A stretch of DNA of 64,000 bases, from the NCBI GenBank assembly GCA_965250195.1, contig OZ252295.1, positions 1,178,001 to 1,242,000 of the forward strand. The letters are read 5' to 3'. The position numbers and the translations under genes are program-made. The DNA comes from CAUZIR01 sp965250195 (GTDB lineage: Bacteria; Chloroflexota; Dehalococcoidia; Lucifugimonadales; UBA2962). Positions within the stretch are counted from its first letter, which is position 1; the number at the start of each line of letters is the position of its first letter. The notes under the pieces were generated by a model, which had not been told where the DNA came from, made no database searches, and saw nothing but the letters and a program-made list of their open reading frames with translations. Below, one piece after another: positions 60,346-64,000 of the stretch.

Positions 60346-61176
60346 TTAGTCCGAGAGTGTCTTGTGGTACTGGGCCACGGCCTTGCGCACGTCGCTGGCG
60401 GTCAGGGTGCCTATGCTCTGCCAGGCCTCGAGTCTGCGCCTGAGCCGCGCCAATTCGGTGTCCACATCGTCGGTGGACATTCCCAGTTGAATCGCCAGGG
60501 CATCTGCGGTCGAGGGGGCGTCCATGAAGTGGTACCGATCGGCGTCCGGCTCCCAACCGACCAGCGTGAGCAATCTGGGAGGACCGGAAGGCTCCGGGAG
60601 CAGTATGGTCACCTGCGCGACGCGACGAGCGACGCTCCTGCCACCGGGCACGGTGCGTAGGTTAACCAGGACGTTCACGCCGCTTATGCGCTTGTGGGGG
60701 ACAACCTTGTTCGGGGTCGACTTGAGCACCTGGATGGCCTGCTCGGGGGAGTCGGCGTGCATGGTTGTGCAGACCGCATATCCTTTTTCCAGCGCCTTAA
60801 ACAGGTCGCGGACCGGTTGACCCCACATGTAGGATTCCCTGTCCTCGCCTAGCTCGGGGATTAGCAAGTAGGTGTTTTCGGGTTTAACGCCGTCTTCGGG
60901 TTCCGGCACCTCGAATTCCGGCCCGTACACATAGACGGGCCGAACACTCGTTGGAATGAAGTCGATGAGGGCGGACAGCATCGCCGTCCTGCCGGTGAGG
61001 TCGGGTGCGGACGCGAATATCACCGAGGCTCGGCGCTCGATCAGCAGCCACAGTAGGGCCGCCAGTCTCAGGTCCAGGGTATTGTTTTTCACTAACCCCA
61101 GTAGGGACGGCCGGTTCGACTCCCTGCCGGTCTCACCCCACCAGGCGGTGGAGTCTCGTTTGACCCGATCTGCCAT
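60346..61176 (-). CDS. Secretion-type (VirB11/CpaF-like) ATPase with degenerate Walker A
   Basis: 276 residues. The middle resembles type II/IV secretion ATPases: the LFKALEKGYAVCTTMHADSPEQAIQ stretch (around 125-150) corresponds to the His-box region of CpaF-like proteins, and DLRLAALLWLLIERRASVIFA leads into the P-loop position. There the expected GxxxxGK(S/T) reads A-PDLT-GRT (57-64): first Gly and the Lys are replaced, so ATP hydrolysis is doubtful. The N-terminal domain typical of CpaF is lacking. No pilus genes are near; it follows rplY by nine bases on the same strand. Function unknown. Confidence 0.6.
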   Translation of the reverse strand: MADRVKRDSTAWWGETGRESNRPSLLGLVKNNTLDLRLAALLWLLIERRASVIFASAPDLTGRTAMLSALIDFIPTSVRPVYVYGPEFEVPEPEDGVKPENTYLLIPELGEDRESYMWGQPVRDLFKALEKGYAVCTTMHADSPEQAIQVLKSTPNKVVPHKRISGVNVLVNLRTVPGGRSVARRVAQVTILLPEPSGPPRLLTLVGWEPDADRYHFMDAPSTADALAIQLGMSTDDVDTELARLRRRLEAWQSIGTLTASDVRKAVAQYHKTLSD

Positions 61177-61185
61177 ATCTGCCGT

Positions 61186-61887
61186 CTATCCTTCGTCGGT
61201 GGACTCGCCAGAGTCTGCGTCCGCCGCGCCCTCTTCACCCTCTTCACCCTCAAGGCCTTCCTCGCCCTCTTCGACCTCTGCAACCTCCTCGACCTCGACC
61301 CTGGGCGGAGCAACTCGCGCCACCAGGTCGTTGCTGGAGCTCATGACGGTCAGCCCCTCTCCCACTACGATGTCGGAGACGTGAATCGTAACTTCGAAAT
61401 CCTCGAGAATCGTAACGTCCACGTTCAGGGCGGCGGGCATATCGAGCGGCAGCGCTTCGATCGAGAGAGTAAGCATGTTTTGGATGAGAGTTCCACCCAT
61501 CAAGCTCACCGCGGCCGGTGTGCCCTGCAAGACCACGGGTACGTCGGCGGTTATCTTTCGGCTGACGTCGGTTCTGAGGAAATCGACGTGGATCACCTCG
61601 TCCGTCACAGGATGACGCTGCACCTCGCGAACAAAGCAGATGTCCTCGGTCGTCGAGCCCTCGATCTTGATGGTGACCGGAACGTTCAGGCCGACTTTCG
61701 GCAGAAGGCGCCTGAGTTCAGCGTACGTCGTCTGCAGAGACAGGGAGCCCCCATCTCCTCCGTACAGGTGTACGGGGACCTTGCCCTCCCGTCTAAGTAA
61801 GGCAACTTTCTTCCCGATGATTTCACGGGGATCGAGAGTAATGGTCGCGACCTCTCCCCGCCCGTCGTTGTCTGTTGTGTCAGCCAT
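61186..61887 (-). CDS. rplY: 50S ribosomal protein L25 (CTC/TL5 form)
   Basis: 233 residues. The N-terminal 5S-rRNA-binding L25 domain (DPREIIGKKVALLRREGKVP, VREVQRHPVTDEVIHVDFL) is followed by the longer CTC/TL5-type beta domain (ADVPVVLQGTPAAVSLMG, IEALPLDMPAALNVDVT). A strongly acidic Glu/Gly-rich tail (VEEGEEGLEGEEGEEGAAD) ends the protein, as in many CTC proteins. GAGGGGG nine bases before the ATG. The next gene, the degenerate ATPase, starts nine bases after its stop. Confidence 0.94.
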   Translation of the reverse strand: MADTTDNDGRGEVATITLDPREIIGKKVALLRREGKVPVHLYGGDGGSLSLQTTYAELRRLLPKVGLNVPVTIKIEGSTTEDICFVREVQRHPVTDEVIHVDFLRTDVSRKITADVPVVLQGTPAAVSLMGGTLIQNMLTLSIEALPLDMPAALNVDVTILEDFEVTIHVSDIVVGEGLTVMSSSNDLVARVAPPRVEVEEVAEVEEGEEGLEGEEGEEGAADADSGESTDEG

Positions 61888-61953
61888 TTCACGGTCCCCC
61901 TCATGCGCCGGCCCGGTGTGCTAATTCTCGGTGACGGGCGGGCGCTGGAACAG

Positions 61954-61986
61954 AGTCAAAAAACGACCCCGAACGGTCGGGGTGTA
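61954..61986 (-). terminator. Intrinsic terminator after xthA
   Basis: Minus strand: ACCCCGA-CCGT-TCGGGGT, a 7-bp stem with a 4-base loop, followed by CGTTTTTTG. It lies ~40 bases after the xthA stop and before rplY, so the two genes are separate transcripts. Confidence 0.82.
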
Positions 61987-62025
61987 TTTGAAATACTAAC
62001 ATGAGCCAGCCGTCTGCTTCAGCCC

Positions 62026-62805
62026 TTACAGGCGAGACGGGTCGAGACGCAGTTCGATGGGGCAATGATCCGACCCCATGACGTCGGTGAGGATGGTCGC
62101 ACCGGTCACGGCCTCTACGGCGGAGCGATGGACGAAGAAATAGTCGATCCTCCATCCCACGTTCCGGTCACGGGCCCGCGACTTCTGGTCCCAGTAGGAA
62201 AACCAGCCCGGCTCGGTGTTGTAGCTTCGGAAGGTGTCAACGAAACCCTCGGCCTCCCAGCGGTCGAGCCATTCCCGCTCTACTCTTAGGAAGCCGGAGT
62301 TCTTCTCGTTCTCTTTTGGTCGGGCCAGGTCTAGTTCTTCGTGGGCGGTGTTGTAGTCACCGCAGACGATGAGCTTTTTGCCGCGCGCCGTCTCGCTGCG
62401 TGCGTGATCTAAGAACGCATCGTAAAACTCCAGCTTGTAGGCTAGGCGTTCGGAGCTGGACTGCCCGTTCGGGAAGTAGATGTTGTACAGGACGAAGCCG
62501 CGGAACTCGGTGACGATCGTCCTGCCCTCCGAGTCGAACTTATCGATTCCGAACCCGTGCTCGACCCTGATCGGCTCTTGTTTCGAGAAGGTCGCCACGC
62601 CGCTGTAGCCCTTGCGCTCGGCGAACGACCATGCTGGGTGGTAACCGGCCGGGGCCTCGAATCCCTGGCCCAGCTGGTGCTCCTGCGCCTTGAGTTCTTG
62701 CACCGACAATACGTCCGGTGATGCTTCGGCCACCCAGTCCGCGAAACCCTTGCGGAAGGCGGCTCGTATCCCGTTCACGTTCCAGCTAAGCAGTCGTATC
62801 GTCAT
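62026..62805 (-). CDS. xthA: Exodeoxyribonuclease III / AP endonuclease
   Basis: 259 residues from the ATG at 62805; the 18 upstream codons in the open frame are not conserved. EEP-fold nuclease: LLSWNVNGIRAAFRKGF, DVLSVQELKAQEHQL (catalytic Glu), YNIYFPNGQSSSERLAYKL, VCGDYNTAHEELDLARPK, WRIDYFFVHRS and the final GSDHCPIELRL with the catalytic Asp-His. Incises abasic sites and trims 3' blocks in base excision repair. The terminator follows. Confidence 0.95.
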   Translation of the reverse strand: MTIRLLSWNVNGIRAAFRKGFADWVAEASPDVLSVQELKAQEHQLGQGFEAPAGYHPAWSFAERKGYSGVATFSKQEPIRVEHGFGIDKFDSEGRTIVTEFRGFVLYNIYFPNGQSSSERLAYKLEFYDAFLDHARSETARGKKLIVCGDYNTAHEELDLARPKENEKNSGFLRVEREWLDRWEAEGFVDTFRSYNTEPGWFSYWDQKSRARDRNVGWRIDYFFVHRSAVEAVTGATILTDVMGSDHCPIELRLDPSRL

Positions 62806-62906
62806 GTCGAATGACTCCCCCGTCTGAATTGGGCACCCGAATTGGGCGCCGATTATCACACAGGTTGGGCGATGTTCCGAATACCGGCCCGACGGAAACT
62901 GCCGTT

Positions 62907-62915
62907 TGATATACT
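62907..62915 (+). promoter_or_regulatory. Extended -10 promoter candidate for the DEAD-box helicase
   Basis: TGATATACT matches an extended -10 (TGn-TATACT) with no recognisable -35. A start near 62922 would give a ~120-base 5' leader containing a GCGGGC/GCCCGC hairpin. Long structured leaders occur on cold-inducible helicase genes. 62806-63042 shows nothing else. Confidence 0.35.
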
Positions 62916-63042
62916 TGTGACGATTTGAACGAACCGGCTACTCGCTGCGGGCCTAGCGCCCGCGCATAGATTGGAATCCCTTGGGGGCGCCGCCGAGTTC
63001 CACTAGCGCGCGCTCCTTTCGCTTTTCTGTCGGTATGGCCCG

Positions 63043-64000
63043 GTGGAAGGCATCAGCATTTTAGGTAAATTCTCCAAACAGTTAACGTCCCTTTTCGGTG
63101 ACACCAAGCCCGCCGCCTCTGAAGTGCGAAACGACGAGACGGAATCCGACTCTCAGCGCCCTCCGAGGCGCCGTCGTCGTCGCTCCGGCAGGCCCAGGGC
63201 CGACGCCGGTCCTGAAAGCAACACGTCGAGCGAGTTAAGAGGGCCCGACGGCGCGGTCGTCGATCGTCCGGTCCGCCGACGCCGCTCCCGGTCAGGCTCT
63301 CGGCCACAAGATGGGTCCGGTCCTCGCCAACAGCGTGACAGGGCACCCGGCCCTCGATCTGGCAGTTCAAGAAGCCAATCCGGCCCCCGACGGGACGACC
63401 GGCCCAGATACGACGATCGACCGGGGCAGGGTGGCCGCAGCCAGCGAGATGATCGGCCCCGGCGAGACGAACGGCCCAGATACGATGATCGACCGGGGCA
63501 GGGTGGCCGCAGCCAGCGAGATGATCGGCCCCGGCGAGACGAACGGCCCAGATACGATGATCGACCGGGGCAGGGTGGCCGCAGCCAGCGAGATGATCGG
63601 CCCCGGCGAGATGACAGGGGTGGCAGAGGAGATAGGTCTCGCAACGGCGGGCCGCCCCGGTCGACGGTTGGTGCGAGCGCACCGGTTGTGATCTCGGACG
63701 TCGCAGGCGACTGGCGGCCGACCGGTATGTTCGGTGACATTCCTGTTTCGGAACCTGTCGAGCGAGCACTGACGGCGATGGGCTACGAGGAACCGAGCCC
63801 CATCCAGACTCTCGTCGCACCGCACCTCCTTGAGGGGCGGGACCTGGTCGGGCAGGCACAGACGGGGACCGGCAAGACTTCTGCGTTTGGCATCCCCATC
63901 GTCGAGGCGATAAAGGACGAGCCCTCCCGGCCGGGCAGTCCCCTGGCGATAGTGCTGTGTCCCACCCGTGAACTTGCTGCACAGGTAACGGGCGAGCTAA
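63043..64000 (+). CDS. DEAD-box RNA helicase with long RG/RD-rich N-terminal extension (3' truncated by window edge)
   Basis: 319 codons visible; the frame is open to the right edge. From residue 229 (ATG at 63727) the DEAD-box core begins: Q motif GYEEPSPIQT, Walker A AQTGTGKTSAFG and motif Ia PTRELAAQV. Upstream the same frame stays open to a GTG at 63043 and encodes KFSKQLTSLFGDTK, then a ~200-residue Arg/Asp/Gly/Pro-rich, surely disordered region (RRRRRRSGRPRA, GQGGRSQRDDRP), including a tandemly repeated 24-residue unit. The region is GC-rich with sense codons only, and the repeat length is a multiple of three, both supporting translation. GTG 63043 is the only standard start before the stop at 63004. 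If translation began at 63727 the extension would not exist. Confidence 0.85.
   Translation, partial: MEGISILGKFSKQLTSLFGDTKPAASEVRNDETESDSQRPPRRRRRRSGRPRADAGPESNTSSELRGPDGAVVDRPVRRRRSRSGSRPQDGSGPRQQRDRAPGPRSGSSRSQSGPRRDDRPRYDDRPGQGGRSQRDDRPRRDERPRYDDRPGQGGRSQRDDRPRRDERPRYDDRPGQGGRSQRDDRPRRDDRGGRGDRSRNGGPPRSTVGASAPVVISDVAGDWRPTGMFGDIPVSEPVERALTAMGYEEPSPIQTLVAPHLLEGRDLVGQAQTGTGKTSAFGIPIVEAIKDEPSRPGSPLAIVLCPTRELAAQVTGEL
63388..63636 (+). repeat. 72-bp in-frame tandem repeat in the helicase gene
   Basis: Copies start at 63421, 63493 and 63565. The first two are identical over 72 bases and the third for its first 47. A diverged partial copy precedes them (63388-63420). Each unit encodes 24 residues beginning PGQGGRSQRDDRPRRDERP. 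Perfect identity indicates recent duplication or ongoing homogenisation. Confidence 0.95.

Noticed and set aside
63388..63636. CRISPR array
   Set aside because: Direct 72-bp units without distinct spacers, in frame with the helicase gene; this is a coding tandem repeat.

Overview
The window is a gene-dense (about 94% coding), GC-rich (roughly 60%) bacterial chromosome segment with no phage, IS element or CRISPR array. Gene content suggests an uncultured Chloroflexota bacterium of the Dehalococcoidia/SAR202 kind: a fused AccD-AccA carboxyltransferase, a Gram-positive-style T-box on the branched-chain amino-acid operon, a NuoABCDHIJKLMN cluster without NuoEFG, an L25/CTC protein, and many scattered catabolic oxidoreductases and hydrolases. 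This taxonomic placement is inference from gene content, not proof.

Layout. 1-1324: 3' part of a fused acetyl-CoA carboxylase carboxyltransferase. 1387-10275 (minus): promoter, leucine-type (CUC) T-box attenuator and the ilvB-ilvN-ilvC-leuA-tdh-leuC-SRPBCC-leuD transcription unit; leuB and ilvD are not here. 10473-12230: DHA2 drug exporter. 12231-12674: an RNA-gene scrap yard with an intact tRNA-Pro(CGG), a duplicated 5' half of the same tRNA, and a fragment resembling the 3' end of tmRNA. 12675-17706 (minus): three unrelated metallohydrolases (D-aminoacylase family, calcineurin-like phosphoesterase, CehA/McbA-like) behind a leader that looks like an attenuator. 17900-19362: an AT-rich upstream region with operator-like repeats and a class II Fic protein. 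19407-28972: cnoX (frameshifted), a YhfX-like PLP enzyme, an MFS carrier, a HAD dehalogenase-like enzyme, a class IV aminotransferase, a secreted nuclease lipoprotein, a luciferase-like oxidoreductase, RNase D and a DUF362 protein. 29009-33541 (minus): the macromolecular synthesis cluster dgt-dnaG-rpoD. 33560-40406: catabolic and C1 genes (ThDP enzyme, two dehydrogenases, metF, amidase, PIG-L deacetylase). 40441-51048 (minus): complex I operon with recognisable promoter and terminator. 51044-62805: FG-GAP-type lipoprotein, AIR-synthase-like protein, HAD hydrolase, mfd, threonine aldolase, amino-acid oxidase, a degenerate secretion-type ATPase, rplY and xthA. 63043-64000: a DEAD-box RNA helicase running off the right edge, with a 228-residue Arg/Asp/Gly-rich N-terminal extension built partly from perfect 72-bp tandem repeats.

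How it fits together. Much of the window is core metabolism: fatty acid initiation, branched-chain amino acid synthesis under Leu-tRNA control, a ferredoxin- or otherwise-fed complex I, replication/transcription initiation and DNA repair. Between these blocks sit accessory catabolic enzymes for amino acids, N-acyl compounds, amides and hydroxy-/keto-acids. Packing is tight: start/stop overlaps inside operons, and three convergent pairs whose stop codons physically overlap. The most unusual points are the helicase extension, the SRPBCC gene placed between leuC and leuD, the leader before the three-hydrolase cassette, the tRNA/tmRNA fragments, and the Walker-A-degenerate ATPase next to rplY.
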